Assembly: GCF_012427845.1 (NCBI RefSeq)
Contig: NZ_CP038498.1
Location: forward strand, 4,464,001 to 4,528,000
From: Pectobacterium punjabense
GTDB taxonomy: Bacteria > Pseudomonadota > Gammaproteobacteria > Enterobacterales > Enterobacteriaceae
Direction: 5' to 3'
Length of the DNA: 64,000 bases
Of the stretch, positions 1 through 9,643 are shown one piece after another; position 1 is the first letter of the stretch, and every line of letters starts with the position of its first letter. The notes beneath the pieces were generated by a model. It worked only from the letters and a program-made list of their open reading frames with translations. It was not told the origin of the DNA and ran no database searches. A program made the translations under genes and the position numbers.

Positions 1-51
1 AGGTCCGGTGACGAATTCGACGGCATGTTGTTGGCTGGGGTTTAAGCGCAT
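1..51 (-). CDS. rep: ATP-dependent DNA helicase Rep, first 17 codons only
   Basis: Only the 5' end of this gene is in the window. Reading the minus strand from the ATG at 51 gives MRLNPSQQHAVEFVTGP, which matches the N-terminus of Rep, the superfamily 1A 3'-5' helicase that helps replication forks pass obstacles. The rest, including Walker A, lies outside. The gene diverges from ppiC, the same arrangement as rep/ppiC in E. coli, and this supports the call despite the short fragment. Confidence 0.85.
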   Translation of the reverse strand, partial: MRLNPSQQHAVEFVTGP

Positions 52-211
52 AACGATCTTGCTCACTGATAAAACGGAAGGCGATTGTAGCAGAAAGCCG
101 TATCGATCTTGACCGGGGATTTGTTATTAAGGAAAGCACGTCGCAGTCCACATCTTGCGTTGCAAATGTTACATTGCGCGCCGGAATCTCTTTTGCAAAA
201 AAGGTAATAAC

Positions 212-493
212 ATGGCAAATACCGCAGCAGCCCTACATATCCTAGTCGATACCGAGCAACTGGCTAACGACATTCTGGCTCAATTAGAAAAAGGTGCCGA
301 TTTCCAGAAACTGGCGCAAAAACACTCAACCTGCCCATCAAAACGTAACGGCGGCGATTTGGGTGAGTTTCGTAAAGGCGACATGGTGCCAGCTTTCGAT
401 AAGGCGGTGTTTTCCTGCGAATTGCTGAAACCGTTTGGGCCGGTGAAAACCCAGTTTGGTTACCATGTGATCAAAGTGCTGTACCGCAACTAA
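212..493 (+). CDS. ppiC: Peptidyl-prolyl cis-trans isomerase C (parvulin)
   Basis: Small cytoplasmic parvulin-type prolyl isomerase of 93 residues, the same length as E. coli PpiC. The single rotamase domain fills the protein; the parvulin signatures LHILV near the start, [18 protein letters not shown] and the end [13 protein letters not shown] are all visible. The start at 212 is chosen because it has an upstream AGGT ribosome site and gives the family N-terminus [11 protein letters not shown]; an upstream in-frame ATG at 155 would add 19 unlike residues. There is no signal peptide, unlike the periplasmic parvulins SurA and PpiD. A hairpin terminator follows at 520-555. Confidence 0.95.
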   Translation: MANTAAALHILVDTEQLANDILAQLEKGADFQKLAQKHSTCPSKRNGGDLGEFRKGDMVPAFDKAVFSCELLKPFGPVKTQFGYHVIKVLYRN

Positions 494-519
494 GCCGTTA
501 TACCAACGCTTCTGAACAT

Positions 520-555
520 AAAAGCGCGCCTACCTGACGGTTTGGCGCGCTTTTT
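520..555. terminator. Bidirectional intrinsic terminator between ppiC and putA
   Basis: Inverted repeat AAAAGCGCGCC / GGCGCGCTTTTT with a 13-base loop. T-runs on both strands suit termination of both convergent genes. Confidence 0.85.
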
Positions 556-570
556 CTATTGAATGCCTTA

Positions 571-3500
571 TTAACCTATCGCCATCAGGCTGGCGTTACC
601 GCCTGCGGCGGCGGTATTGATACTCAGGGAACGTTCGGTCAGCAATCGCTCCAGTTGAACGTGGGTATCACCCTGCGTATAGCCTAACAGCAGGACAATC
701 GGGCCATCACGTTCCGCAAGCGCTTCGCTGACCTGCCGTAACCGATCGGCATCGCCATGATAAATGACGCCGTGAAAAGGCACCTCATCATGGCGTTGCC
801 AGTCATGTACAAGCTGAATACACGACTGCACCTTCTGCGGTAAACGTTCGTAGAGCGTTTTCTCCTGTTCACCTTCAGGCCACAGGAGTTTTCCGCCCGT
901 TGCCAGCACCGCTGCCGCCTGAATCAAACGGTCGTCCTCATTATCTGCCAGACATAGAATCCGCTCACGTGGCGACAACGTATACGTATTACTTTCCCCT
1001 GTCGGGCCAGACAGCAGTCGCGTTGTCCCGCTGATGCTATATTCTCTATAGCGCTGGCATAACGTCGCTAGCCCGTGACGCTCCTCAGCAATCGCCCAGT
1101 CTTCCAGCGCCTGTAGCCCCGCCAGCAGCGCCTGATCACGGTTCTGCTGTGCAAATTCTGCCGCAAGCGCGCCGTCCGGTCGATGTGCCAGTAAGCGGTA
1201 TAGATAAAGCGGTCCGCCTGCCTTTGGTCCGGTTCCCGATAGGCCTTCTCCGCCAAACGGTTGAACACCGACAACGGCTCCCACCATATTGCGGTTCACG
1301 TACTGGTTACCCACCTTTGCCCTGTTCATTACACGCTGGATAGTTTCATCAATACGGGTATGTACGCCCAGCGTCAGGCCATAACCCGCCGCGTTGATCT
1401 GCTCAATTACGGTATCCAACTGCTGGCTTTGATAGCGAATGACGTGTAGAACTGGACCAAAAACCTCTTTTTTCAGCTCGTCTATCTTGCTCAATTCGAT
1501 TAGGGTCGGCTTTACAAACGTTCCGTGCCGCCATGTCTCCTCGTCCTGCGGACGCGCTGCCTGAAATACGGTATGACCTTTCGCCCGCATCGTCTGGATA
1601 TGCAGTTCCACGTTCTCTTTCGCTTCCGCGTCAATCAGCGGGCCGATGTCGGTCGATAACCGCTCAGGATTCCCCATTCGACACTCCGCCATCGCGCCGC
1701 GCAGCATAGCCAGCGTGCGATCCGCGATATCTTCTTGTAGGCACAGCAGACGCAGCGCAGAACAACGCTGTCCGGCACTGTCGAACGCAGAGGCAATAAC
1801 GTCATTCACCACCTGTTCCGTTAGTGCAGAGGAGTCGACAATCATGGCATTCAGGCCGCCCGTTTCGGCAATCAGCGGCGTCAAACGCCCCTGTGGATCG
1901 AGTCTGCCAGCGATGCTACGTTGCAGGGTTTTGGCTACGGCCGTCGAACCAGTGAACACCACGCCACGTACTCGCTCGTCGTTCACCAATGCACTACCGA
2001 TGGTTTCCCCCTGCCCCGGCAGTAGTTGCAATACGCCCAAGGGGATTCCCGCTTCATGCAGAATACGTACCGCCTGCGCCGCAATCAGCGGCGTTTGTTC
2101 AGCCGGTTTCGCCAATACGCTGTTTCCTGCCGCCAGTGCAGCAGAAATTTGTCCGGTAAAGATTGCCAGCGGGAAATTCCACGGACTAATGCAAACGATG
2201 GGACCCAGAGGACGATGGGTATCATTGGTGAAGGTGTCTCGCACCTGACTCGCGTAATAGCGCAAGAAGTCCACCGCTTCGCGCACTTCTGCAATCGCGT
2301 TACTGAAGGATTTCCCCGCCTCCCGAACCAACAGCCCCAGCAGGCTTTGCAACTGCTCTTCCATCAGCGAAGCGGCCTGATTTAATATCGCGGCTCGCTC
2401 AGCGGGCGGCGTCGCAAACCAGATGGCGTTGGCATGCACTGCGGCATCTATTGCCCGTTCAACATCTGCCACGGAGGCATCACGGACATAGCCCACCACA
2501 TCGTGCACATCGGCGGGATTCACCACGGGCTTTTCTTCGCTTGCCTCGCTTTCCCCCTCAATCATTGGCGCGGCGTACCACGGTTGTGTCGCGTGACTCA
2601 GCAACGCACTGGAGAGCGAGGCCAGCCGATGCTCATTCGAGAGATCCAGCCCGCTCGAATTTTGCCGCTCCCGACCATATAGCTGACGCGGCAGAGGAAT
2701 GCGCGGATGCGGTGCGCCCATACTCCATTCTACTTTTGCCAGTGCCTCTACGCCGCTAACCGGATCGGCAATCAGCGTTTCCAGCGCCATTGAGGTATCC
2801 GCAATGCGGTTAACAAACGAGGTATTCGCGCCGTTTTCCAGCAGACGCCGTACCAGATAAGCCAGCAGCGTTTCATGGGTTCCGACCGGGGCATAAATGC
2901 GGCACGGTCGGTTCAATTTACCGTCTGCAACCGCGCCAACCACCTGATCATAGAGCGGTTCCCCCATGCCATGCAGGCACTGGAATTCATATTGACCGGG
3001 ATAATAATTGTTGCCCGCCATGTGGTAGATCGCGCTTAGCGTCTGCGCATTGTGCGTGGCGAACTGCGGATAAATCAGATTCGGTACGGCCAACAGCTTG
3101 CGGGCGCACGCCAGATAAGACACATCGGTATAGACCTTACGCGTGTAGACCGGATAGCCTTCCAGCCCGTCAACCTGCGCCCGTTTGATTTCACTGTCCC
3201 AATATGCCCCTTTCACCAGGCGAATCATCAACCGCCGATGGCTGCGCTGTGCCAGCTCAATCAACACATCTACCACATACGAGCAGCGCTTCTGGTAAGC
3301 CTGAATGACAAACCCGATACCGTTCCACCCCGCCAGTTGCGGTTCCATACAGAGTTTTTCCAGTAGATCGAGCGAGATCTCCAGTCGATCGGCTTCCTCA
3401 GCGTCAATATTGATCCCGATATCATACTGGCGCGCCAGCAGCGTCAGCGATAACAACCTCGGATACAACTCATCAAGCACGCGATCATACTGCGAACGGC

Positions 3501-4518
3501 TATAGCGCGGATGCAGTGCCGATAGCTTGATGGAGATACCCGGCCCTTCGTAAATCCCCCGCCCGTTCGAGGCTTTGCCGATAGCATGAATTGCCTGCTG
3601 ATAGGCCGACAAATACGCGGCAGCATCAGGCTCCGTCAGCGCCGCTTCACCTAACATATCGTAAGAGTAACGGAAGCCTTTGTTCTCTCGCTCACGGGCA
3701 TTCGCCAGCGCTTCACCGATGGTTTCCCCCGTGACGAACTGCTCTCCCATCAGCCGCATAGCCATATCGACGCCTTTACGAACGAGCGGTTCACCGCGTT
3801 TACCGATGATGCGATTCAGCGAATTCGACAGGTGAGCTTCATTGTGTGTCACCACCAGCTTGCCGGTAAACAGCAGTCCCCAGGTTGCGGCATTCACGAA
3901 AAGAGACGGGCTATGGCCGAGGTGCGCCTGCCAATTTCCCCGGCTGATCTTGTCGCGAATCAGCGCATCGCGTGTAGATTTATCGGGAATACGCAGCAGC
4001 GCTTCGGCTAAACACATTAGCGCCACACCTTCCTGAGAAGACAGTGAGAATTCCTGTAACAGCCCTTGCACGATACCCGCACGCCCGTTGCCGGCTTTCT
4101 GACTGCGTAATTTCTCTGCCAGTCGATAAGCCAGTTTCTGCGTTAATTGCGATAATTCATCGGTAAGTCTTGCTTGTTCCAGCAAGATGGGTACCAGTTC
4201 ATTTTCGGGGCGACGATAAGCGGAAGTCATGGCCGCTCGGATAACGGACTGGGGAAGAACCTGCTCGGCGAAATCAAGAAAGGGTTGGTAGGTTTCTTCT
4301 TCTCGAGATTGCGGCATAATCTCTTCTGCTTCAATGTGGCTCACGTTCGCCCATTGCGGTGTTTCAGGAGTGTCGAGGCCACTTTCGAGGCGTTCGAGGT
4401 AATGGAAAATAGCCTGTTTGATCAGCCAGTGCGGTGTACGATCAATACGCTGTGCTGCCGCCTTGATGCGCTCACGTGTTTCCTCATCGAGTTTTACACC
4501 CATCGTGGTAAAGCCCAT
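571..4518 (-). CDS. putA: Trifunctional PutA: transcriptional repressor, proline dehydrogenase and P5C dehydrogenase
   Basis: 1315 residues, close to the 1320 of E. coli PutA. It oxidises proline to glutamate in two steps (FAD proline dehydrogenase, then NAD-dependent delta-1-pyrroline-5-carboxylate dehydrogenase) and represses the put genes when proline is low. Visible parts: an N-terminal ribbon-helix-helix (TTMGVKLDEETRERI, residues 1-45), a proline dehydrogenase barrel in roughly residues 250-560, and an aldehyde dehydrogenase domain around 640-1100 with catalytic cysteine in GQRCSALR. The start at 4518 is supported by AGGAGT seven bases upstream and by the family N-terminus; an upstream ATG at 4548 would add ten residues. 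It diverges from putP across a region with GTTGCA motifs. Confidence 0.97.
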   Translation of the reverse strand: MGFTTMGVKLDEETRERIKAAAQRIDRTPHWLIKQAIFHYLERLESGLDTPETPQWANVSHIEAEEIMPQSREEETYQPFLDFAEQVLPQSVIRAAMTSAYRRPENELVPILLEQARLTDELSQLTQKLAYRLAEKLRSQKAGNGRAGIVQGLLQEFSLSSQEGVALMCLAEALLRIPDKSTRDALIRDKISRGNWQAHLGHSPSLFVNAATWGLLFTGKLVVTHNEAHLSNSLNRIIGKRGEPLVRKGVDMAMRLMGEQFVTGETIGEALANARERENKGFRYSYDMLGEAALTEPDAAAYLSAYQQAIHAIGKASNGRGIYEGPGISIKLSALHPRYSRSQYDRVLDELYPRLLSLTLLARQYDIGINIDAEEADRLEISLDLLEKLCMEPQLAGWNGIGFVIQAYQKRCSYVVDVLIELAQRSHRRLMIRLVKGAYWDSEIKRAQVDGLEGYPVYTRKVYTDVSYLACARKLLAVPNLIYPQFATHNAQTLSAIYHMAGNNYYPGQYEFQCLHGMGEPLYDQVVGAVADGKLNRPCRIYAPVGTHETLLAYLVRRLLENGANTSFVNRIADTSMALETLIADPVSGVEALAKVEWSMGAPHPRIPLPRQLYGRERQNSSGLDLSNEHRLASLSSALLSHATQPWYAAPMIEGESEASEEKPVVNPADVHDVVGYVRDASVADVERAIDAAVHANAIWFATPPAERAAILNQAASLMEEQLQSLLGLLVREAGKSFSNAIAEVREAVDFLRYYASQVRDTFTNDTHRPLGPIVCISPWNFPLAIFTGQISAALAAGNSVLAKPAEQTPLIAAQAVRILHEAGIPLGVLQLLPGQGETIGSALVNDERVRGVVFTGSTAVAKTLQRSIAGRLDPQGRLTPLIAETGGLNAMIVDSSALTEQVVNDVIASAFDSAGQRCSALRLLCLQEDIADRTLAMLRGAMAECRMGNPERLSTDIGPLIDAEAKENVELHIQTMRAKGHTVFQAARPQDEETWRHGTFVKPTLIELSKIDELKKEVFGPVLHVIRYQSQQLDTVIEQINAAGYGLTLGVHTRIDETIQRVMNRAKVGNQYVNRNMVGAVVGVQPFGGEGLSGTGPKAGGPLYLYRLLAHRPDGALAAEFAQQNRDQALLAGLQALEDWAIAEERHGLATLCQRYREYSISGTTRLLSGPTGESNTYTLSPRERILCLADNEDDRLIQAAAVLATGGKLLWPEGEQEKTLYERLPQKVQSCIQLVHDWQRHDEVPFHGVIYHGDADRLRQVSEALAERDGPIVLLLGYTQGDTHVQLERLLTERSLSINTAAAGGNASLMAIG

Positions 4519-4574
4519 AGCGTCCACTCCTGTGATTAGAAGATGCACATCGGGATAACGTCAATATCAACCAT

Positions 4575-4592
4575 GTTGCAACTTTGTGCAAC
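4575..4592. promoter_or_regulatory. Candidate PutA operators in the putA-putP intergenic region
   Basis: The palindrome GTTGCAAC lies at 4575-4582 and TGCAAC (GTTGCA on the minus strand) at 4587-4592. GTTGCA is the core motif bound by the PutA ribbon-helix-helix in E. coli (established knowledge). Location between the divergent genes fits, but occupancy is inferred. Confidence 0.65.
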
Positions 4593-4713
4593 CTTGTTAA
4601 CAAATGGAACGGTTGCTACCCATCATCACCTTCAGGCCTCGTTCCGGCCTGAGTGATTACTATAAAACACAGCGTCGCCGCGACAGCGGCACGAAAAAAA
4701 TGTGGAGAGTTGA

Positions 4714-6198
4714 ATGACAATAAGCACACCCATGCTGGTGACGTTTCTGGTGTATATTTTCGGGATGGTCCTCATCGGCCTGTTTGCCTACCGCGCCACC
4801 AATAACTTTGGCGATTACATCCTGGGTGGACGTCGGATGGGAAGCGTCGTCACTGCCCTGTCGGCTGGCGCTTCCGATATGAGCGGTTGGCTGCTGATGG
4901 GATTGCCGGGCGCCATCTTCATTTCCGGCATTTCTGAAAGCTGGATCGCGATCGGCCTGACGTTAGGTGCCTACCTGAACTGGAAGTGGGTCGCCGGACG
5001 CCTGCGCGTACATACCGAGGTCAACCACAACGCGCTCACGCTGCCAGACTATTTCACCCATCGTTTTGAAGATAACAGTAAATTACTGCGTGTGATTTCT
5101 GCATTAGTGATCCTGATTTTCTTCACTATTTATTGTGCATCCGGCATCGTCGCAGGGGCTAGACTGTTTGAAAGCACCTTCGGTATGAGCTACGACACGG
5201 CGTTATGGGCAGGGGCAGCGGCCACCATCGCCTATACCTTCATCGGTGGTTTTCTGGCCGTGAGCTGGACGGACACCGTTCAGGCCAGCCTGATGATTTT
5301 CGCCCTGATCCTGACGCCGGTGATGGTCATTTTATCGCTGGGAGGAATAGATACTTCACTCATGGTGATTGAAGCGAAAAATCCGGCCAATCTGGATATG
5401 TTCAAAGGGCTCAACTTTGTCGCTATCCTCTCGCTGATGGGCTGGGGTCTGGGCTATTTCGGCCAGCCGCACATTCTGGCGCGCTTTATGGCCGCTGACT
5501 CACACCACACCATTCATAACGCGCGGCGCATCAGTATGACCTGGATGATTCTGTGTCTGACCGGTGCTGTGGCGGTAGGTTTCTTCGGCATCGCCTACTT
5601 CAACAATAACCCGGATCAGGCGGGCAACGTGACGCAAAACAGCGAGCGTGTCTTTATCGAGCTATCCATGCTGCTGTTCAATCCGTGGATTGCTGGCGTG
5701 CTGCTGTCTGCGATTTTGGCTGCCGTGATGAGTACGCTGAGCTGCCAGTTGCTGGTATGTTCCAGTGCCATCACCGAAGATTTGTACAAGCCCTTCCTGC
5801 GCAAGAATGCCAGCCAGAAAGAGCTGGTGTGGGTAGGGCGTGCGATGGTGCTATTCGTCGCTATCATTGCTATCGCGCTGTCGCTCAACCCTGAAAACCG
5901 TGTACTCGGTCTGGTGAGCTATGCCTGGGCAGGGTTCGGCGCCGCCTTCGGACCGGTAATTTTGATTTCTCTGCTGTGGCCGCGTATGACGCGCAACGGC
6001 GCACTGCTCGGCATGATCGTGGGTGCGGCAACCGTGCTAATCTGGAAACAGTATGCCTGGCTGGGTCTGTATGAAATCATCCCCGGATTTATCTTCAACA
6101 GCCTGACCATTTTCATCGTCAGCCTGCTGGGTAAAGCGCCGTCAAAAGCGATTACCGACCGCTTCAAGCAGGCAGAAGCGGAATACCAGTCCGTTTAG
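4714..6198 (+). CDS. putP: Sodium/proline symporter PutP
   Basis: Inner-membrane sodium:solute symporter (SSF family) of 494 residues that imports proline for PutA. The sequence is hydrophobic throughout, consistent with about 13 membrane helices, and carries the family features GGRRMGSVVTALSAGASDMSGW near residues 38-60 and GWGLGYFGQPHILARFMA in the middle. The ATG at 4714 follows a GGAGAG ribosome site. It is divergent from putA and ends before a hairpin at 6206-6235. Confidence 0.96.
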   Translation: MTISTPMLVTFLVYIFGMVLIGLFAYRATNNFGDYILGGRRMGSVVTALSAGASDMSGWLLMGLPGAIFISGISESWIAIGLTLGAYLNWKWVAGRLRVHTEVNHNALTLPDYFTHRFEDNSKLLRVISALVILIFFTIYCASGIVAGARLFESTFGMSYDTALWAGAAATIAYTFIGGFLAVSWTDTVQASLMIFALILTPVMVILSLGGIDTSLMVIEAKNPANLDMFKGLNFVAILSLMGWGLGYFGQPHILARFMAADSHHTIHNARRISMTWMILCLTGAVAVGFFGIAYFNNNPDQAGNVTQNSERVFIELSMLLFNPWIAGVLLSAILAAVMSTLSCQLLVCSSAITEDLYKPFLRKNASQKELVWVGRAMVLFVAIIAIALSLNPENRVLGLVSYAWAGFGAAFGPVILISLLWPRMTRNGALLGMIVGAATVLIWKQYAWLGLYEIIPGFIFNSLTIFIVSLLGKAPSKAITDRFKQAEAEYQSV

Positions 6199-6205
6199 TC
6201 ATAAT

Positions 6206-6235
6206 GCCCGTGGCATCGTTCGCCATGCCACGGGC
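6206..6235. terminator. Hairpin between convergent putP and the LysR gene
   Basis: Perfect 10-bp stem GCCCGTGGCA / TGCCACGGGC with a 10-base loop, directly against the stop codon of the convergent LysR gene. No strong T-run, so termination strength is uncertain. Confidence 0.6.
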
Positions 6236-7129
6236 TTATCTTGACCCGAAATGGGCTCTGACTGCATCGACAAAGGTTTTCACTTTAATCGCTGCCCGCC
6301 GTCCCACCGGCACCATGACGTGAACCGGGCGAGCAGGCCCATGATAGTCAGACAGCACCTGTACCAGACGCCCACGGTCAATTTCCTTACGTAACACGGC
6401 CTCCGGCCCAAGCGTGATACCATATCCCTCTATCGCAGCATGCAGCAGCGCATTCCAGTCATTAGCAAAAAGCCGACCTTCCGGCCTGATTTCTTCCGTC
6501 TGGCCGTCCTTCTGAAATACCCACCGACAAGACGTCGCGGCGGTGCGCACGCCATAAATAAGGCACGCGTGGCGTGCAAGACTCGATGGCGAATCTGGCA
6601 TGCCTTCACGCGCCAGATAGTCAGGCGATGCGCAAGCGATCAATGAGTAAGGCTGAAGTGGCCAAGCCACCATTGAACTATCTGCCAATTCACCGATGCG
6701 AATGATAACTTCAAACCCCTCTTCTATCGGGTCAACCAGACGATCGTTCAGCGTCAGCGCAATTTGCGTGTCAGGATAGCGAGCAAGATAGTGTGTGATA
6801 AACGGCGCGAGCAGATGCGATCCCCAGGTAACGGGCGCGTTAACCTGAATCATTCCCGAAGGTGTCACCTGCATTTCACGGGCAACGGCATCAGCATCTT
6901 CCGCTTCGGCAAGCACAACCTTACAACGCTCATAATAGCGCAGACCAATATCCGTCAGGCTTTGCCTCCGCGTCGTACGGTTCAGCAACCGAACGCCAAG
7001 CCTCGCTTCGAGCCACGCCACCTGCTTCGCCACCATCTGAGGTGAGGTGCCCAGCACCTCTGCCGCGGCGGCAAAAGACCCCAACTCCGATGCTTTAACA
7101 AAGATGTTCATGCTGGTCAGCCGATCCAT
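6236..7129 (-). CDS. LysR-family transcriptional regulator (DmlR/CrgA-like group)
   Basis: 297 residues, the usual LTTR size. Residues 1-60 form the winged helix-turn-helix (MDRLTSMNIFVKASELGSF, then AAAAEVLGTSPQMVAKQV), followed by the two-lobed effector-binding domain from about residue 90. The opening MDRLTSMNIF and the LNRTTRRQSLTD segment are typical of the subgroup containing DmlR and CrgA. It is divergent from the NAD(P)-binding protein gene at 7231 with a gap of about 100 bases, so it may control that gene. Effector unknown. Confidence 0.85.
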   Translation of the reverse strand: MDRLTSMNIFVKASELGSFAAAAEVLGTSPQMVAKQVAWLEARLGVRLLNRTTRRQSLTDIGLRYYERCKVVLAEAEDADAVAREMQVTPSGMIQVNAPVTWGSHLLAPFITHYLARYPDTQIALTLNDRLVDPIEEGFEVIIRIGELADSSMVAWPLQPYSLIACASPDYLAREGMPDSPSSLARHACLIYGVRTAATSCRWVFQKDGQTEEIRPEGRLFANDWNALLHAAIEGYGITLGPEAVLRKEIDRGRLVQVLSDYHGPARPVHVMVPVGRRAAIKVKTFVDAVRAHFGSR

Positions 7130-7230
7130 GATTCACTCATATTTGTTGTTTGTTTTCGCTTAAAAGCACAATTTATCCTCAAATTGTAGGCAATTAAGAT
7201 TCTCTTCTCAAAAGCATTAAGGAGAGAAAG

Positions 7231-7884
7231 ATGAAAATTGGCATTATTGGTGCGGGCTTTGTTGGGCGGGCAATCGCTAAATTAGCGCTTCAGAACGGTC
7301 ATCAGGTCATGCTCAGCAACTCGCGCGATCCCCAGTCACTGTTCAGCCTCCGTCCCATGATCGGCTGCGATATCGGCACCGCCACTCAGGCAGCGCTCTT
7401 TGGCGACATTGTGGTTATCGCCGTTCCCTTTACCGCTATCGATAAGCTCCCTGAACAGGTTTTACGGGGAAAATCCGTCATCGATACCGTCAATTACTAT
7501 ACCGAGCGAGATGGTAAGGTCACCGCACTGGATACGCGCAGTACCACCACCAGCGAGCTACTGGCGCGTTATTTACCAGACGCCAGGATCACCAAAGCGT
7601 TCAATGCTATCCCCATGACACAACTTGAAAGCGATGGGCTCCCGACAGGCTCAGCTAATCGCCGTGCGCTACCGCTCGCGGGTGACGACGAGCAGGAAAA
7701 AGCCATTGTGGCTGAACTCTATGATGCCTTCGGATTTGATGTTGTCGATGCGGGAAAATTGTCTGAAGGATGGCGCTTTGAAAGGAACATGCCGTCTTAC
7801 TGTGTACGGATGACAAAAGCGGAATTAATCACTGCGCTGGCACTGGCCCCACGTGAAAGCACTGCCGATACACAACAGAGATAA
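7231..7884 (+). CDS. NAD(P)-binding protein of the F420-dependent NADP oxidoreductase-like family
   Basis: 217 residues with an N-terminal Rossmann fold (GIIGAGFVGRAIAKLA, GxGxxG type) and the order of motifs seen in the NADP reductase group related to archaeal F420:NADP oxidoreductase (SNSRDP, then DIVVIAVPF, then KAFNAIP). Enterobacteria are not known to make F420, so the substrate is probably something else; many such proteins are simply annotated as NADPH-dependent reductases. An AAGGAGAG ribosome site precedes the ATG. Divergent from a LysR gene, which suggests inducible expression. Function not assigned. Confidence 0.75.
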   Translation: MKIGIIGAGFVGRAIAKLALQNGHQVMLSNSRDPQSLFSLRPMIGCDIGTATQAALFGDIVVIAVPFTAIDKLPEQVLRGKSVIDTVNYYTERDGKVTALDTRSTTTSELLARYLPDARITKAFNAIPMTQLESDGLPTGSANRRALPLAGDDEQEKAIVAELYDAFGFDVVDAGKLSEGWRFERNMPSYCVRMTKAELITALALAPRESTADTQQR

Positions 7885-7909
7885 CTCAGGCTTAGGGATA
7901 ACTGCGGAT

Positions 7910-7940
7910 AAAAAAATGCTGCTCCCAGAGGGTGCAGCAT
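7910..7940 (-). terminator. Intrinsic terminator of ilvC
   Basis: On the minus strand the stem ATGCTGC / GCAGCAT with an 11-base loop is followed by a run of seven T. It lies about 40 bases past the ilvC stop. Confidence 0.85.
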
Positions 7941-7977
7941 AGAAATTATCGTGTTTCGCTAAACGTAAAAGCGAACA

Positions 7978-9456
7978 TTAACCTGCGACAGCGATACGCT
8001 TCATGTCTTTCATGTAGCCACGCAGCGTGTGGCCTACGGTTTCGATTGGGTGGTTACGGATAGCTTCGTTAACATCACGCAGTTGCGCGTTGTCTACTTC
8101 AGTACCCGCGACCGCTTTGCCCAGATCGCCCGGTTGCAGAGATGCCATGAACGCATCTTTCAGCAATGGAACGGCAGCGTTGGCAAACAGGTAGTTACCG
8201 TATTCTGCGGTATCAGAGATAACCACGTTCATTTCATACAGACGCTTACGCGCGATGGTGTTGGCGATCAGCGGCAGCTCATGCAGTGATTCGTAGTAAG
8301 CCGACTCTTCGATGATGCCGGAGCTCACCATGGTTTCAAACGCCAGCTCAACGCCCGCTTTCACCATCGCAACCATCAACACGCCGTTATCAAAGTATTC
8401 TTGCTCAGCGATTTTACCGTCGAACTGCGGTGCATTTTCGAACGCCGTTTTACCGGTCTCTTCACGCCAGGTCAGCAGTTTCACGTCATCGTTCGCCCAG
8501 TCAGCCATCATACCGCTAGAGAATTCGCCGGAGATGATGTCATCCATGTGCTTCTGGAACAGCGGAGCCATGATGCCTTTCAGTTGCTCAGACAGTGCGT
8601 AAGCACGCAGTTTCGCCGGGTTAGACAGGCGATCCATCATCAGCGTAATCCCGCCTTGCTTCAGCGCTTCGGTGATGGTTTCCCAGCCGAACTGAATCAG
8701 TTTTTCTGCATAGGCAGGATCGGTGCCTTCAGCAACCAGTTTGTCGAAGCCCAGCAGAGAACCGGCCTGCAACATACCACACAGAATAGTCTGTTCACCC
8801 ATCAGGTCAGATTTTACTTCTGCAACGAAAGAAGATTGCAGAACACCAGCACGGTGGCCGCCCGTTGCCGCCGCCCACGCTTTGGCGATTGCCATGCCTT
8901 CGCCTTTTGGATCGTTTTCAGGGTGAACCGCGATCAGCGTCGGTACGCCGAAACCACGTTTGTATTCTTCACGCACTTCCGTACCTGGGCACTTCGGCGC
9001 CACCATCACAACAGTGATGTCTTTACGGATTTGCTCGCCCACTTCAACGATGTTGAAGCCGTGAGAGTAACCCAGCGCTGCACCCTGTTTCATCAGCGGC
9101 TGTACTGCCTGAACCACGGCAGAGTGCTGTTTGTCTGGCGTCAGGTTAACGATCAGATCGGCCTGCGGGATCAGATCTTCGTAGGTGCCAACGGTGAAGC
9201 CGTTTTCAGTCGCTTTGCGCCATGAGGCACGTTTTTCCGCAATCGCTTCAGCACGCAGGGCATAAGCGATATCCAGACCAGAATCGCGCATGTTCAGACC
9301 CTGATTCAGACCCTGAGCACCACAACCGACGATCACCACTTTTTTCCCTTTCAGGTAGCTCGCCTCATCGGCAAATTCATCACGCCCCATAAAGCGGCAC
9401 TTGCCCAATTGATCCAGCTGCTGACGCAGGTTTAATGTGTTGAAATAGTTAGCCAT
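7978..9456 (-). CDS. ilvC: Ketol-acid reductoisomerase (class II, long form)
   Basis: 492 residues, matching the long enterobacterial class II enzyme (E. coli 491). It converts acetolactate or acetohydroxybutyrate to the dihydroxy acids of valine and isoleucine synthesis, using NADPH and Mg2+. Visible are the nucleotide-binding glycine motif [12 protein letters not shown] (about residues 45-56), the metal-binding segments in [11 protein letters not shown], and the duplicated C-terminal helical domain that defines class II. It is divergent from its activator ilvY and ends at a clear terminator. Regulation by IlvY with acetolactate-type inducers is known in E. coli and is inferred here. Confidence 0.97.
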   Translation of the reverse strand: MANYFNTLNLRQQLDQLGKCRFMGRDEFADEASYLKGKKVVIVGCGAQGLNQGLNMRDSGLDIAYALRAEAIAEKRASWRKATENGFTVGTYEDLIPQADLIVNLTPDKQHSAVVQAVQPLMKQGAALGYSHGFNIVEVGEQIRKDITVVMVAPKCPGTEVREEYKRGFGVPTLIAVHPENDPKGEGMAIAKAWAAATGGHRAGVLQSSFVAEVKSDLMGEQTILCGMLQAGSLLGFDKLVAEGTDPAYAEKLIQFGWETITEALKQGGITLMMDRLSNPAKLRAYALSEQLKGIMAPLFQKHMDDIISGEFSSGMMADWANDDVKLLTWREETGKTAFENAPQFDGKIAEQEYFDNGVLMVAMVKAGVELAFETMVSSGIIEESAYYESLHELPLIANTIARKRLYEMNVVISDTAEYGNYLFANAAVPLLKDAFMASLQPGDLGKAVAGTEVDNAQLRDVNEAIRNHPIETVGHTLRGYMKDMKRIAVAG

Positions 9457-9552
9457 GTCGTGCTCCGTATACGGTTTTTGTTTGTCTGTTATTCAGAAAA
9501 GGATTCCCGCCAGATGGGAATTCACTATGACCCCATCATATGACAGGAATTG

Positions 9553-9600
9553 CGTTGCTTAAATTGATATATTAGCAACGTCATATTGCACTATATGCAA
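9553..9600. promoter_or_regulatory. Candidate tandem IlvY operators between ilvC and ilvY
   Basis: Two inverted repeats sit side by side: CGTTGCT / AGCAACG at 9553-9580 and TTGCACTATATGCAA at 9586-9600. In E. coli IlvY binds two tandem operators in this same intergenic region; the assignment here is by position and symmetry. Confidence 0.6.
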
Positions 9601-9643
9601 GATAAAAAAACGGCTGCAAGATAAAAAACGAGGCCTGCATCGC

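Noticed and set aside
1646..2248. 200-codon plus-strand open frame
   Set aside because: It lies wholly antisense to the aldehyde dehydrogenase part of putA, has no family resemblance and no ribosome site.
8401..9225. 274-codon plus-strand open frame
   Set aside because: Antisense to ilvC; such long shadows are common opposite highly expressed, codon-biased genes.
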